Below are positions 1 to 8,351 of a stretch of 64,000 bases of DNA, piece after piece. Position 1 is the first letter of the stretch. Every line of letters begins with the position of its first letter. The notes beneath the pieces are model-generated. The model ran no database searches. It had not been told where the DNA came from and saw only the letters and a list, made by a program, of their open reading frames with translations. The DNA is from Neobacillus sp. WH10. Its GTDB lineage: Bacteria; Bacillota; Bacilli; Bacillales; Cytobacillaceae. A program made the translations under genes and the position numbers. The stretch covers positions 2,232,001-2,296,000 of the forward strand of contig NZ_CP126110.1 of the NCBI RefSeq assembly GCF_030123405.1, read 5' to 3'.

Positions 1-1
1 T

Positions 2-232
2 CCGTTAAAGGTGCAGGATCGAGCGATAAGAGCAGAAGAGAATCTTCGTCATTATGTTTTGACAGGAGAATTACTAGATTCAAAACTTACAATAAGTCAA
101 ATTACTGCTCTTCGTTTTGCTAGTGATGCTGAGCTACCTGAACTAAGTGTAAGGGCAGCTTCACAAAATTTTAGCCCAGATGATATTAAGAAACAGATTA
201 CTAATTGGAAAGCAGATTATTATAGAGTGTAG
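2..232 (+). CDS. DUF6526 family protein, C-terminal part
   Basis: The reading frame is open to the left edge of the window, so only the last ~76 residues are present and the real start lies outside. The visible part holds an 'RAEENLRHYVLTG' stretch followed by 'LRFASD' and ends in a basic tail. This matches my memory of the C-terminal half of DUF6526, a small Bacillaceae membrane-associated family of about 140 residues with two N-terminal membrane helices, which would be upstream of the window. Its function is unknown. The natural stop is followed about 45 nt later by a terminator-like hairpin, so it probably ends its transcript. Family call moderately sure. Confidence 0.7.
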   Translation, partial: PLKVQDRAIRAEENLRHYVLTGELLDSKLTISQITALRFASDAELPELSVRAASQNFSPDDIKKQITNWKADYYRV

Positions 233-277
233 AATTAAGAAAAATTTACTCTCCCAATTAAATAGAAGTACATGGGT

Positions 278-325
278 AAAAGTAGTGTGATTTTTTCAGT
301 GAAATCCACCACTTTTATTTTTTTC
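278..325 (+). terminator. Intrinsic terminator after the DUF6526 gene
   Basis: An imperfect stem (AAAAGTAGTG pairing with CCACTTTT, with further GATTT/AAATC pairing inside) is followed by a T-rich run. It lies ~45 nt after the stop of the first gene. Confidence 0.6.
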
Positions 326-893
326 TTTTTACCTGTTAAACTAAATCTGTCACTTTTCGCCAGGCAAGAAAAGTTAGTAAACTTCCAAACAGATCAAACT
401 GGCATTTTTATTTATGAAAGTTAGCTGAAAATGTCGTCAAGTTCAGATACTGCTTGTTCTTCAATGTTTCGCGTTACATGAGAGTATAAATCATAGTAAT
501 TGCAATTTTAGAATGCCTTAATCTTGCACTCTCTACTTTGGGATGTACATTCAATTATTATAAGATAGTGGCATGCGAATGAAGTTGGGACCAAATGAAA
601 CCTTTGATTAAGTGTGAAGATTCCCATCATTGGAATTCCATATTATTCTATTCTCCAGATTGTTACCACGACACAAACATTAGCGGTTTAAACCTAAAAA
701 TCACCAATCAATGGGGATCTCAAAACGCATATCTTTGTGACGACGGACAGGTTCCAATTTTTAGCCCCATCGATTTCTTCTATATTCTGTGCAGCTGATC
801 CCACGTTTGTAAGTCAATTTAGTTAAAGATCAAGTACTTTTTTGACCTAATCGAACGGAAAAGTCCCCGTTTACTTAACTGTAACGGTGGATC
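326..893. other. Non-coding stretch before the CPBP protease
   Basis: I see no supported gene here. A 67-codon open frame at 595-798 has no ribosome site and reads as random composition. The stretch is AT-rich and may be decayed sequence; it ends at a palindromic element at 894-952. Confidence 0.5.
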
Positions 894-952
894 GGAACAG
901 CAATCGGAGTTAAATGTTGGTAGGTATGTCTAACAATTTAAGGTGCAGTTCC
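894..952. repeat. Palindromic element with IS3-like end motif (copy 1)
   Basis: The arms read GGAAC-GCA-TTAAAT-GTT on one side and CTAACAATTTAAGGTGCAGTTCC on the other as imperfect complements around a short loop. The arm motif GAACTGCACC...AATTGTTAG recurs in a second palindrome at 34755-34830. It resembles, from memory, terminal repeats of IS3-family elements, but no transposase is present. A transcription-terminator role is also possible. Confidence 0.45.
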
Positions 953-1138
953 AGGGATTAACCCTCTTTTAATAAATTGGGGTTAAGACTGGATCACATA
1001 TTTTTATTTTTTAATATCCATATATATCCATTCGGAACATATGATAAGATTAGTAAAGATGTTAATATTAGGGGGATGTACTTTATTTTTCCAGCTTTGA
1101 TATTGGCTCGTAAGCTACTAAAAAGAGGAGCGAGAGAT

Positions 1139-1975
1139 ATGCACTGGGGAAAAGTATTGATGCATTGTTTAATCATTGTTTTCTTGTTTTTGGTAGCAGC
1201 TATTTTTGTGAATCCTTTGACGGATGGGATAGATAACGGCACCAGTCGGGTTGTTGTTAAAGAACTTATCCGTATTGGAGTTACTGTTGGACTGCTTTGG
1301 TTGTATGCACGGCTGTTCTTTAAAAGGTCGAGTTCATATTTTGGTATTTCTAAACTATGTAAGACTGAAAAAATATGGTTCCTTGTTGGTTTTGCATTAC
1401 CGCTCATAGTAATCGTATTTTATTTACTCACACAATACGTCGTTTTTGAAAAGCAAGACCAACTGCCTCTTAATACTGTACTAACGTTTATCATCGGCTC
1501 TTTCATTACGGCATGCTCTGCAGGAGTGATCGAAGAGATTTTGTTCCGCGGCTATTTGTTCAGGCTAATCGAAGATAAATGGAATGCGGCAACGGCAATT
1601 TTGGTGACTTCCGTCTTATTTGGTGCGCTTCATTTACTTACGGTCAATGGGCAGCAGTTACTAGATGTGTATTTGATCCTTATCGCAGGTACCTTGGTCG
1701 GCATCCTATTTTCGCTTATTGTTTATAAGACGAGAGTTGTCTGGAATGCGGTCGTGGTGCATATAATATGGAACTTTTTCATGAACTCTAAAATTTTACA
1801 ATTTGTTTCAACAGCCGATCAAAGCCACTCCTCATTTCTGATGTTTAGGTTTACATCGGACAGTATTTGGATTACGGGTGGAACATTTGGTATAGAAGTT
1901 GCGGTTCCTGTTGTCGTTATGTATGTACTAACTATCGCTTGGCTCGCCTTTCGCAAACCTTATTTAAATCGTTAA
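1139..1975 (+). CDS. CPBP family intramembrane metalloprotease
   Basis: Predicted polytopic membrane protein of ~278 residues in the CPBP (CAAX protease and bacteriocin-processing, formerly Abi) family, which cleaves membrane-associated substrates with a metal centre inside the membrane. The signature EEILFRG sits at residues ~132-138 (Glu-Glu-x3-Arg), with the conserved His at ~165 (HLLTVNG) and ~208 (HIIWNF). An open frame runs back to 977, but the AGAGGAG ribosome site at ~1122 points to the ATG at 1139, and the protein then begins directly with a hydrophobic helix. Substrate unknown. It stands alone, with no bacteriocin genes nearby, so immunity or general envelope processing cannot be separated. 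Confidence 0.85.
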   Translation: MHWGKVLMHCLIIVFLFLVAAIFVNPLTDGIDNGTSRVVVKELIRIGVTVGLLWLYARLFFKRSSSYFGISKLCKTEKIWFLVGFALPLIVIVFYLLTQYVVFEKQDQLPLNTVLTFIIGSFITACSAGVIEEILFRGYLFRLIEDKWNAATAILVTSVLFGALHLLTVNGQQLLDVYLILIAGTLVGILFSLIVYKTRVVWNAVVVHIIWNFFMNSKILQFVSTADQSHSSFLMFRFTSDSIWITGGTFGIEVAVPVVVMYVLTIAWLAFRKPYLNR

Positions 1976-2299
1976 AATTTATGCAGGTTATTAGGCAATC
2001 TGGAACAGTTATAGGTGCAATTTTTTTTTTGTGTTTATAGCAACAGAAGAGATCTTGTAGAAACAAGATAAAGGGAAACCAACATTTATTTTTGGGAAAT
2101 AGGTTTATGTAGGTAATATGGAGTTTTAGCAGAAAAAAGTGGATGGTTAAATTTTAAGGAAATTGGATGGCTTCTATTTGTTATCCATATACTATAATTG
2201 TTTAGAAAGATTACTCCCGAAAATACTGTAGAAATTGTACTTGAATGATCTTATTCAATTATTATATATAACTAAATTTTACGTTTTAAGAGGTGTAAC
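1976..2299. other. AT-rich intergenic region
   Basis: About 320 bases with poly-T and A-rich patches and no convincing gene, RNA or repeat. The promoter and ribosome site (AAGAGGTG) of the following small gene lie at its right end. Confidence 0.5.
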
Positions 2300-2494
2300 A
2301 TGGGGATTTTAACTGCTTTGGTATTAGTAGTAATAATAATAGCAATTATTTCAACATTATTGTTAGCAGGAAAAGGAGACGAAAAATACGGTAGCTCCAC
2401 AAAAAGAAACACTACAAATTTAACTTTAATATATGCTATTTTTATTCCTCTACTTTTTATTGCTCTTGGAATTTTTATTGTGTTTTTCACCTAG
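2300..2494 (+). CDS. Small two-helix membrane protein of unknown function
   Basis: A 64-residue protein made of an N-terminal hydrophobic helix (residues ~2-23), a short polar, basic loop (~24-42) and a second hydrophobic helix (~43-63), ending in -FFT. The ATG is preceded by AAGAGGTGTAAC, a good ribosome site, which supports it over the antisense frame covering the same bases. I do not recognise a family. It is a single gene with spacers on both sides; function cannot be inferred. Confidence 0.55.
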   Translation: MGILTALVLVVIIIAIISTLLLAGKGDEKYGSSTKRNTTNLTLIYAIFIPLLFIALGIFIVFFT

Positions 2495-2628
2495 TAGTCT
2501 ATAAAAAAACTATTGTCGTAAAGATGATAGGTTTTTTAGAAATTTAAGGTTTTCACTGATTAAAAAAATTTAGACAGAATATAATAATTAGACTACTAAA
2601 CAAATCAAGATTATAAGGACTGTATTAT

Positions 2629-4059
2629 ATGGATTGGAAACCAGAACGGAAAGCAAAAAAAGCTATCTATAAACAACTTGCTGAATATATAGAAAATGGA
2701 ATTGCAGATGGTACTTATCCTCCTGATAAACCATTACCTTCCGAAAGAAAATTAGCCAAGGACCTTAACATAAACAGAAGTACAGTGGTTGCTGCATATG
2801 ACGAGTTGGAATCAAATGGTCTTATACAGAGAAATAGAGGAAGCGGGACGACTATAAGTAAAGATATATGGGGGATTACCAAGAAACGTATTCCGAGCTG
2901 GAACAGGTATATTGAAGCTGGATCGTTTTTACCTAATCTACCTGTAACCCAAAGGATACGGAAAGAAGCTGTAGATCATAAGCTGATTAATCTTGCTAGC
3001 GGGGAACTGTCGGAAGATCTTTTTCCGCTGAAATCCTTAAGAGAGATTACTTCGACTAGATCGTTTATTGGAAGCTTAGGTTATGATCATCCACAGGGTA
3101 ACGCAATATTTCGAGAGACTATTTCAAAGCATGTCAAGAAATATCGAAGTATTGAAACAAATCCTTCATCTATATTAATTACATCTGGAGCACAACAAGC
3201 ATTGCACTTGGTTGTTCAATGCCTGTTAAAACCAGGAGATGCAGTTGCCTTGGAAGATCCCTCATATAGCTACAATCTTCCGATTTTTAAATCAGCAGGA
3301 ATTAAACCGTATTTTTTACCAGTAAATAAAGATGGGATTAACCTGGAAAATTTACTTTCAATACATAAAAAGCATCGAATTAGAATGATATTTTTGAATC
3401 CAGCTTTTCAAAATCCAACAGGATCTTTACTTCACGAAAACCAACGGAAAGCTATATTAGAAATATCTTCTGAACATGGTATTCCTGTAGTTGAAGACGA
3501 TCCATATAGTTTAACGTCTTTTACAGGGCAAAAAATCTCCACACTTAAATCGATGGATGTCCACGGAAATGTATTATATATTAGCTCTTTATCAAAAATC
3601 GTTGCTTCTGGGTTAAGAATTGGTTGGATTATTGGTCCTAGACCAGTTATTGAAAGATTATCCGATGCAAAGCAGCAAATTGATTTTGGTCATTCCAGTT
3701 TTACTCAATGGATAGCAAATGATTTTTTAGAATCAGAAAATTTTCATTTTCATATTAAAATATTGGTAAAAGAATTAGAAAAAAGAAGAGATAAAATTGT
3801 CTCTAGCCTTAGGTATTATTTAAAGGATCAAGTTGAATTTAATATCCCACAGGGTGGGATCCATATATGGTGCAGGATAAATAAAGACTTTAACGAAATG
3901 CAATTATTAGAGGAATCAATCAAAAGAGGAGTTATTTTTGTCCCGGGTTCAACTCTGGGTTCTAAAAAGGGCTTTGTCCGTTTTACTTTTGCAAGGGAAG
4001 ATAAAGAATCAATAGATGAAGGAATTAAAAGGTTTGCGGAAGCACTTAAATTCCTTTAA
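2629..4059 (+). CDS. MocR/GabR-type regulator: GntR HTH fused to class I aminotransferase domain
   Basis: 476 residues. The N-terminal ~75 are a GntR winged helix (YKQLAEYIENG, LPSERKLAKDL, STVVAAYDELESNGL). The rest is a fold-type I PLP domain with the NPTG-type motif (FQNPTG), the VEDDPY aspartate segment and the PLP lysine K323 in SSLSKIVASGLRIGW. Family knowledge: MocR regulators bind PLP or an amino compound as an external aldimine to switch transcription, and rarely act as transaminases. No metabolic target gene adjoins it, so it cannot be named PdxR or GabR. The ATG follows AAGGA at a good distance, and a hairpin terminator follows the stop. Confidence 0.85.
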   Translation: MDWKPERKAKKAIYKQLAEYIENGIADGTYPPDKPLPSERKLAKDLNINRSTVVAAYDELESNGLIQRNRGSGTTISKDIWGITKKRIPSWNRYIEAGSFLPNLPVTQRIRKEAVDHKLINLASGELSEDLFPLKSLREITSTRSFIGSLGYDHPQGNAIFRETISKHVKKYRSIETNPSSILITSGAQQALHLVVQCLLKPGDAVALEDPSYSYNLPIFKSAGIKPYFLPVNKDGINLENLLSIHKKHRIRMIFLNPAFQNPTGSLLHENQRKAILEISSEHGIPVVEDDPYSLTSFTGQKISTLKSMDVHGNVLYISSLSKIVASGLRIGWIIGPRPVIERLSDAKQQIDFGHSSFTQWIANDFLESENFHFHIKILVKELEKRRDKIVSSLRYYLKDQVEFNIPQGGIHIWCRINKDFNEMQLLEESIKRGVIFVPGSTLGSKKGFVRFTFAREDKESIDEGIKRFAEALKFL

Positions 4060-4085
4060 TTCCTTTATACAATTTATCTCTAAAA

Positions 4086-4115
4086 AGAATCGTGATCGTT
4101 TCATGATTCTTTTTT
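4086..4115 (+). terminator. Intrinsic terminator of the MocR gene
   Basis: AGAATCGTGA and TCATGATTCT form a 10-bp stem with one G-U pair, followed by a run of six T. Confidence 0.8.
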
Positions 4116-4147
4116 ACTTTGTATGACAAGTGGACGGGAAATAATGG

Positions 4148-4399
4148 TTGATTGGATGGTTAAAAAAATTTAAATCCTTTATTATGGAGAAGTGGATTTT
4201 TGTAATATCCATATTCATGGAAAAAATAATATATGAACTAGAAGAACTAGAACTTAATAATCAAGCATTAGGAACATTTGCACCGTTAATGGCGGATCAT
4301 ATGTCACGTGAAGAATGTTATTATTTAAAGAAGTTAGCAGAATCAGTGAAACTTGATCCACCAGACTGTGATCCTGCTATGCCTCGACTTAAGGAATGA
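4148..4399 (+). pseudogene. C-terminal remnant of a DUF2935 protein
   Basis: The frame encodes up to 83 residues ending ALGTFAPLMADHMSREE then CYYLKKLAES and a CDPAMPR tail, which matches my memory of the C-terminal end of DUF2935, a Bacillaceae family of ~250-290 residues whose metal-ligand-like His/Glu residues lie mostly in the missing part. The only starts are a TTG at 4148 with no ribosome site or internal ATGs. An ATG at 4144 in another frame stops after nine codons. The most economical reading is a gene truncated at its 5' side by deletion. A free-standing short protein is less likely. Confidence 0.6.
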
Positions 4400-4556
4400 T
4401 ATTCTAGAGTAATTTTTATCCCAACTTGAGAAATTTAATTGTTTAATATAAGGAAGAAAATGAAAAAGATGAACCGATTTCTATTGGTTTTATCTTTTTT
4501 ATTTCTAAAGGTGAGCCCTGCAGCGAATTCATTCTTTTAACTGCAGGTAACTAACC

Positions 4557-5093
4557 TTAAAGTTCAGACCCCTCGGTATAAACAGCAATTAATACAACAG
4601 CAGCCTCATCCCCAATGTTTTTAACAAAGTGGGGGACACTTGCACACCAGCTGAAGGTATCTCCTTCCTCTAAAATAAATGAGTCTTCTCCTTGTTCCGC
4701 AAGAACTTTCCCCTTTAGGACCAAATGACATTCTTCACCTTCATGTGCATTTTTTTCACCAGTGGAAGTTCCAGGAGGAAATTCAACTAGTCTAATGCTT
4801 AAACCACCTCTTGTACCTAAGTGCTCGACCTTTAAATCCGAGTCTTTAGAGGTTGTGATTTCTCTTTCATTTTTTCTTATTACAGTCATATGTTCATCTT
4901 TTTCTAAAAGCAAATAGGGTAAAGGAACCTTTAAGAAAGTGGCTATAGTTTGTAATGTACTTATGGATGGGGATGTGTTGTTGTTTTCAACATTGCTTAT
5001 AAACCCCTTTGAAAGACCAGTTCCATCGCACATTTGAGCAATCGTTATTTTTTTTCTATTTCTAATCGCACGTATTTTAGAACCAATATCCAT
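4557..5093 (-). CDS. Xre-family regulator with C-terminal cupin
   Basis: 178 residues: an N-terminal HTH_3 domain (residues ~4-60; ITIAQMCDGTGLSKGFISNVE) joined to a cupin_2 sensor domain (~100-175; the HEGEECHLVLKG and FSWCASVPHFV segments). This is the SutR/PuuR-like architecture, where the cupin binds a small ligand. The frame could start at 5102, but that GTG is part of the ribosome site GAGGTG, so ATG 5093 is chosen. It is divergent from the esterase/dioxygenase/DoxX cluster, with a 228-nt shared control region, so I infer it regulates that cluster and itself. Confidence 0.85.
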   Translation of the reverse strand: MDIGSKIRAIRNRKKITIAQMCDGTGLSKGFISNVENNNTSPSISTLQTIATFLKVPLPYLLLEKDEHMTVIRKNEREITTSKDSDLKVEHLGTRGGLSIRLVEFPPGTSTGEKNAHEGEECHLVLKGKVLAEQGEDSFILEEGDTFSWCASVPHFVKNIGDEAAVVLIAVYTEGSEL

Positions 5094-5152
5094 ATTAATC
5101 ACCTCGGAAGTTTCTTAATTGTAAACTTAATTTCATATTAACAAAAAAATAA

Positions 5153-5181
5153 TTGACATGCTAGACTTGTCTTGGTATTGT
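5153..5181 (+). promoter_or_regulatory. SigA-type promoter of the esterase-dioxygenase-DoxX cluster
   Basis: TTGACA at 5153-5158, 17-nt spacer, TATTGT at 5176-5181. It sits in the divergent region between the Xre-cupin gene and the esterase. Confidence 0.55.
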
Positions 5182-5183
5182 AT

Positions 5184-5236
5184 AGAAAACAAAGATTCAT
5201 ATAAGGAAACTATAGTTGCAAAATTTTTTGTTTTCT
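5184..5236. promoter_or_regulatory. Inverted repeat in the divergent control region
   Basis: AGAAAACAAA at 5184-5193 and its exact complement TTTGTTTTCT at 5227-5236, just downstream of the promoter. Possible operator for the neighbouring Xre-cupin regulator; this is inference. Confidence 0.4.
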
Positions 5237-5321
5237 TGTTTCTAAATATGAAATATTTATTTATATTTATAAATTTATTCTTTTAAGATTAATATACATT
5301 AGTACAAGGAGGATTTTCAAA

Positions 5322-5966
5322 ATGGGAACCCCAATGATTTATGAACTGCGTCGTCCAAAGAACATTGTTACTGGGAAGAACTATCCTGCATTGTTTATTA
5401 TGCATGGTATTGGCAGTAATGAACACAATGTGCTTTCTTTGGTTGATGGTCTAGAGGAACACTTTTATATCTTTAGTGTAAGGGGTCAGCTTTCCCAAGG
5501 CCCGGGTTTTGCTTACTTTACTATTCAGGGCTATGGCAAACCACATCGAGAAGTATTCGATGATGGAATCGACAAATTAACAAATTTTATTACTTATGCA
5601 TCCGAAAAGTATCCGCTAGATTTAAATAAATTATACCTGTTAGGTTTTAGCCAGGGCGCGAATGTTTCAATGACATTAGCGTTAACGCTTGGTAATAAAA
5701 TAAAAGGTGTTGTCGCGTTAAGCGGATATATCCCTATATTTGTAAAAGAAGAATATAATATTAATCCTGATAAAAATTTAGCTGTGTATATATCACACGG
5801 GGAATTCGATCAGGTTCTGCCATTTGAATGGGGTAAAGAAAATGTCGATTATTTCACTAAGTTAGGTATACCCGTAACGTTTAATACGTATCCTGAAGGG
5901 CACACAGTATCCGAAAAAAATCTTCAAGATTTTCAAAAATGGGTTTTAACTGATGTACAAAGATAA
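5322..5966 (+). CDS. Alpha/beta-hydrolase, esterase/phospholipase type
   Basis: 214 residues with an alpha/beta-hydrolase core: oxyanion segment MHGIGSNEHN near residue 30, nucleophile elbow GFSQG (~residue 110), an acidic residue in SHGEFDQVLP (~165) and a terminal histidine in PEGHTVS (~190). Family knowledge: this carboxylesterase group includes B. subtilis MhqD, which acts with ring-cleavage enzymes and DoxX proteins in quinone and aromatic detoxification. Ribosome site AAGGAGG precedes the ATG. It is first in a cluster with a LigB-type dioxygenase and a DoxX protein, which supports a similar role; the substrate is not known. Confidence 0.8.
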   Translation: MGTPMIYELRRPKNIVTGKNYPALFIMHGIGSNEHNVLSLVDGLEEHFYIFSVRGQLSQGPGFAYFTIQGYGKPHREVFDDGIDKLTNFITYASEKYPLDLNKLYLLGFSQGANVSMTLALTLGNKIKGVVALSGYIPIFVKEEYNINPDKNLAVYISHGEFDQVLPFEWGKENVDYFTKLGIPVTFNTYPEGHTVSEKNLQDFQKWVLTDVQR

Positions 5967-6004
5967 ATATTTTTTAGAATCAAAAAATTAGGGAGGAAAT
6001 GAAT

Positions 6005-6784
6005 ATGATGCCATCATTATTTGTAGCTCATGGTTCCCCATTGCTTGCACTAGAGAACAATGAGTATACGAAATTTTTAACACAATTAGGTCAAACCATG
6101 CCACGGCCAAAGGCGGTTGTTTTGTTTTCCGCTCATTGGGAGTCTAAAGTCCAAAAGGTTAGTGATGTTGACCGATATAACACGATTTATGATTTCGGCG
6201 GGTTTGATGAAGCACTTTACAAAATTCAGTACCCGGCTCATGGTGATCATCAAATTGCCAAAGAAATAGAAGGGTTATTTACAAAGAGTAAAATACCTTT
6301 TGAAATGGATACACAACGAGGATTAGATCATGGGGCTTGGATTGTTCTCCGTTTACTTTATCCAGATGCAGAAATCCCTGTGATCTCAATGTCGGTCAAT
6401 TCTAGACTTTCACCAGAGGAGCAATATAAAATTGGTAAGGCGTTGTCGGTATTAAGAGCTAAGGACATATTAATTATTGCTAGTGGTGGTACAGTGCATA
6501 ATCTTGGAGCAATAAAGTGGATAGACAATGGACAAGCTGATCAATGGGCACTTGAATTTGATAATTGGTTAGCATATCATTTGGAAAAATGGGATTTGCC
6601 ATCACTTTTTAAATACGATTCCCTGGCCCCAAATGCAGAATTTGCAGTACCTCCATATGGGTCTGAACACTTTATCCCAATTTTTTATGCCATGGGTGCA
6701 GCAGACGATCAACAAAAAGCTTCATTATTACACCGTAGCTTTCGGTATGGAAACCTTAGTCATAGCGTATGGCAGTTTGGATAA
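6005..6784 (+). CDS. LigB/DODA-type extradiol aromatic ring-opening dioxygenase
   Basis: About 259 residues of the LigB superfamily, class III non-haem iron extradiol dioxygenases related to plant DOPA 4,5-dioxygenase and E. coli YgiD. Recognisable parts are FVAHGSPLLALE at the N-terminus (first metal His), LFSAHWESK (second metal ligand), LDHGAWIVL and ASGGTVHNLGA. The ATG at 5999 is only 2 nt from the GGGAGG site, so ATG 6005 is the more likely start. It follows the esterase by ~38 nt and is probably cotranscribed with it. Likely opens catechol-like rings in the cytosol. Confidence 0.87.
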   Translation: MMPSLFVAHGSPLLALENNEYTKFLTQLGQTMPRPKAVVLFSAHWESKVQKVSDVDRYNTIYDFGGFDEALYKIQYPAHGDHQIAKEIEGLFTKSKIPFEMDTQRGLDHGAWIVLRLLYPDAEIPVISMSVNSRLSPEEQYKIGKALSVLRAKDILIIASGGTVHNLGAIKWIDNGQADQWALEFDNWLAYHLEKWDLPSLFKYDSLAPNAEFAVPPYGSEHFIPIFYAMGAADDQQKASLLHRSFRYGNLSHSVWQFG

Positions 6785-6899
6785 TGTATCGAAAAGGATA
6801 AATCATATTAGTTAATCAAAAAAAAATTTTCCGTAAATCTCGATTTAAAGATACTAGAATATGAGATTTAATAAAAAATAATCAGGGAGTGAATAATTA

Positions 6900-7310
6900 A
6901 TGCAATTAAAAAATGAGGTTGGTGTAGTTATTTTACGTATTATTCTAGGAGTAATATTCTTCATTCATGGGTTAGTTAAGTTTCAAGGTGGAATTGAAAA
7001 TATTGCTGGATGGTTTGACAGTATAGGTATACCAGGGTTTATGGCTTATGTCGTTGCAAGTATTGAAGTAATTGGTGGTATCGCCTTAATTATTGGACTT
7101 GGAACCCGTATAGTATCATCGCTGTTTGTATTTTTAATGATTGGGGCAATAATCAAGGTAAAACTAGCCGCTGGTTTCTTAGGTAATGGAGAAATTGCGG
7201 GGTATGAATTAGAACTAGCATACCTAGCGATGGCATTATTTTTAGCTATTAATGGTAGTAAACAGTTTTCTGTGGGTCAATTTTTAGTTAAAAAAACTGA
7301 TAATATTTAA
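6900..7310 (+). CDS. DoxX family membrane protein
   Basis: 136 residues with four predicted membrane helices and the family's HGLVKFQGG motif after helix 1. The best-studied relative in context is B. subtilis MhqP/CatD, encoded with ring-cleaving dioxygenases and involved in quinone stress. Ribosome site AGGGAGTG precedes ATG 6900. It lies 115 nt behind the dioxygenase on the same strand; no terminator is evident between, so it likely shares the transcript. Confidence 0.85.
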   Translation: MQLKNEVGVVILRIILGVIFFIHGLVKFQGGIENIAGWFDSIGIPGFMAYVVASIEVIGGIALIIGLGTRIVSSLFVFLMIGAIIKVKLAAGFLGNGEIAGYELELAYLAMALFLAINGSKQFSVGQFLVKKTDNI

Positions 7311-7721
7311 ACCTATTAATATAGAAATATTTACTTTTCCTAGAAATTAAATAATAAGAAAAATCCCCTTATAGTATTCTTTCTTTATTCTGTCTACCAT
7401 AAGGGGTCCATTTCACCCATGGAAACAGTATTTAATTCATTTGCTTTCTAAAAATGAAAAGAAGCAACTGCAATACATGCATTTGCTTCTTCAGAGGTAA
7501 ATATTTATCTGGTGCGGTGGTAATATTATCATATGTACTAGAGCTGAAAAGGTATGGACAAGTGCTGATTAAAAAAAATTTTTTTTGAAAACCATTTTAT
7601 TTAAAAGGTTGAGTTACTTTTATTATTACCAAGCTGCCTTACTTAATTTAACTTAAAGATTTTTAAAGCAGTAATGACCATTTTTGTGTTAGCGTATAAT
7701 GGTGACTTTTCAATAGCAATC
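7311..7721. other. Intergenic region with strong hairpin
   Basis: No gene supported. At 7459-7491 AAGAAGCAACTGCA pairs with TGCATTTGCTTCTT (one mismatch, short loop). Read on the minus strand it is followed by a T-rich stretch, so it could terminate the minus-strand YmaF-like gene. A second dyad, CCCCTTAT with ATAAGGGG, spans ~7365-7408. Confidence 0.5.
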
Positions 7722-8108
7722 CTAATCGCTAGGGCTAGTTTTGCCGCTATATTTATGAGAATGAGGATGGGCGCCACTAACTGTAGTTACTCCATGAAAA
7801 TTATGATAATGTCCACCATTGGGCAAGGGGATTGCAGGTCCAGTAACGCCTCGAATTTCATGTTTATGCCCATCATCCAGGGAAGTAACGGTATAATATT
7901 GATGGTTATGAGGCACTCCAGTAGGAGCAGGTTCAGTTGTACCTGCATATCGATGATCATGCCCAGAATTAAAAGAGGTTACTCCTGAAAAATGATGCCT
8001 ATGAATTGGTCTCCCGTCCCATGAAGTTAGAAACAAAGTATGTGAATGCTCAGAATCCAAATTTGAATCCCCTGAATGAACAACAAATCCGGTAACCTCT
8101 ATTTTCAA
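7722..8108 (-). CDS. YmaF-like histidine-rich repeat protein
   Basis: About 128 residues made of five imperfect ~22-residue repeats with an H-x-H or GHxH core (EHSHTLFLTSWDG, GHDHRYAGTT, PHNHQYYTVT, GHKHEIRGVTG, GHYHNFHGVTT, HPHSHKYSG). This is the YmaF family of Bacillus, of unknown function; the many ordered histidines suggest metal binding, which is inference. The frame extends to ATG 8129, but AAAGGTGG lies inside that extension and positions the TTG at 8108 as start. It stands alone between convergent spacers. Confidence 0.8.
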   Translation of the reverse strand: MKIEVTGFVVHSGDSNLDSEHSHTLFLTSWDGRPIHRHHFSGVTSFNSGHDHRYAGTTEPAPTGVPHNHQYYTVTSLDDGHKHEIRGVTGPAIPLPNGGHYHNFHGVTTVSGAHPHSHKYSGKTSPSD

Positions 8109-8262
8109 ACAATTTACCACCTTTCCCATTCTTTTTTACACCTTATGATAACGGTCCAAAAATAATACCTTCAGATTTTTTCTCGAAAGGATACAAGTAA
8201 TCAAATATGGCCTTGAAAAGAATTATTTATTTATGTCAAAAAAATGTCTTTTTATTTTTTTA

Positions 8263-8317
8263 TTGACACTGATAATCATTCTCTTTATAATCATGAGTGT
8301 AAATGATAATCATTTTC
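8263..8317 (+). promoter_or_regulatory. Promoter with two Fur boxes ahead of the lipoprotein gene
   Basis: TTGACA (8263-8268), 17 nt, TATAAT (8286-8291) is a consensus SigA promoter. The spacer carries TGATAATCATT at 8270. A second site at 8299-8317 matches the 19-bp Fur consensus at 16 of 19 positions around ATGATAATCATT. Iron-dependent repression by Fur is expected. Confidence 0.85.
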
Positions 8318-8351
8318 AATAAATGCAAATACATAGCGGGGGCGAAACACC

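Noticed and set aside
595..798. 67-codon ORF as a gene
   Set aside because: No ribosome site, odd composition rich in His, Cys and Asn, no recognised family.
977..1138. Longer N-terminus for the CPBP protease
   Set aside because: TTG 977 has no ribosome site; AGAGGAG before ATG 1139 gives a normal family start.
7674..7988. 104-codon plus-strand ORF opposite the YmaF-like gene
   Set aside because: Antisense shadow of a histidine-rich repeat gene; Met/Ile-rich, no ribosome site.
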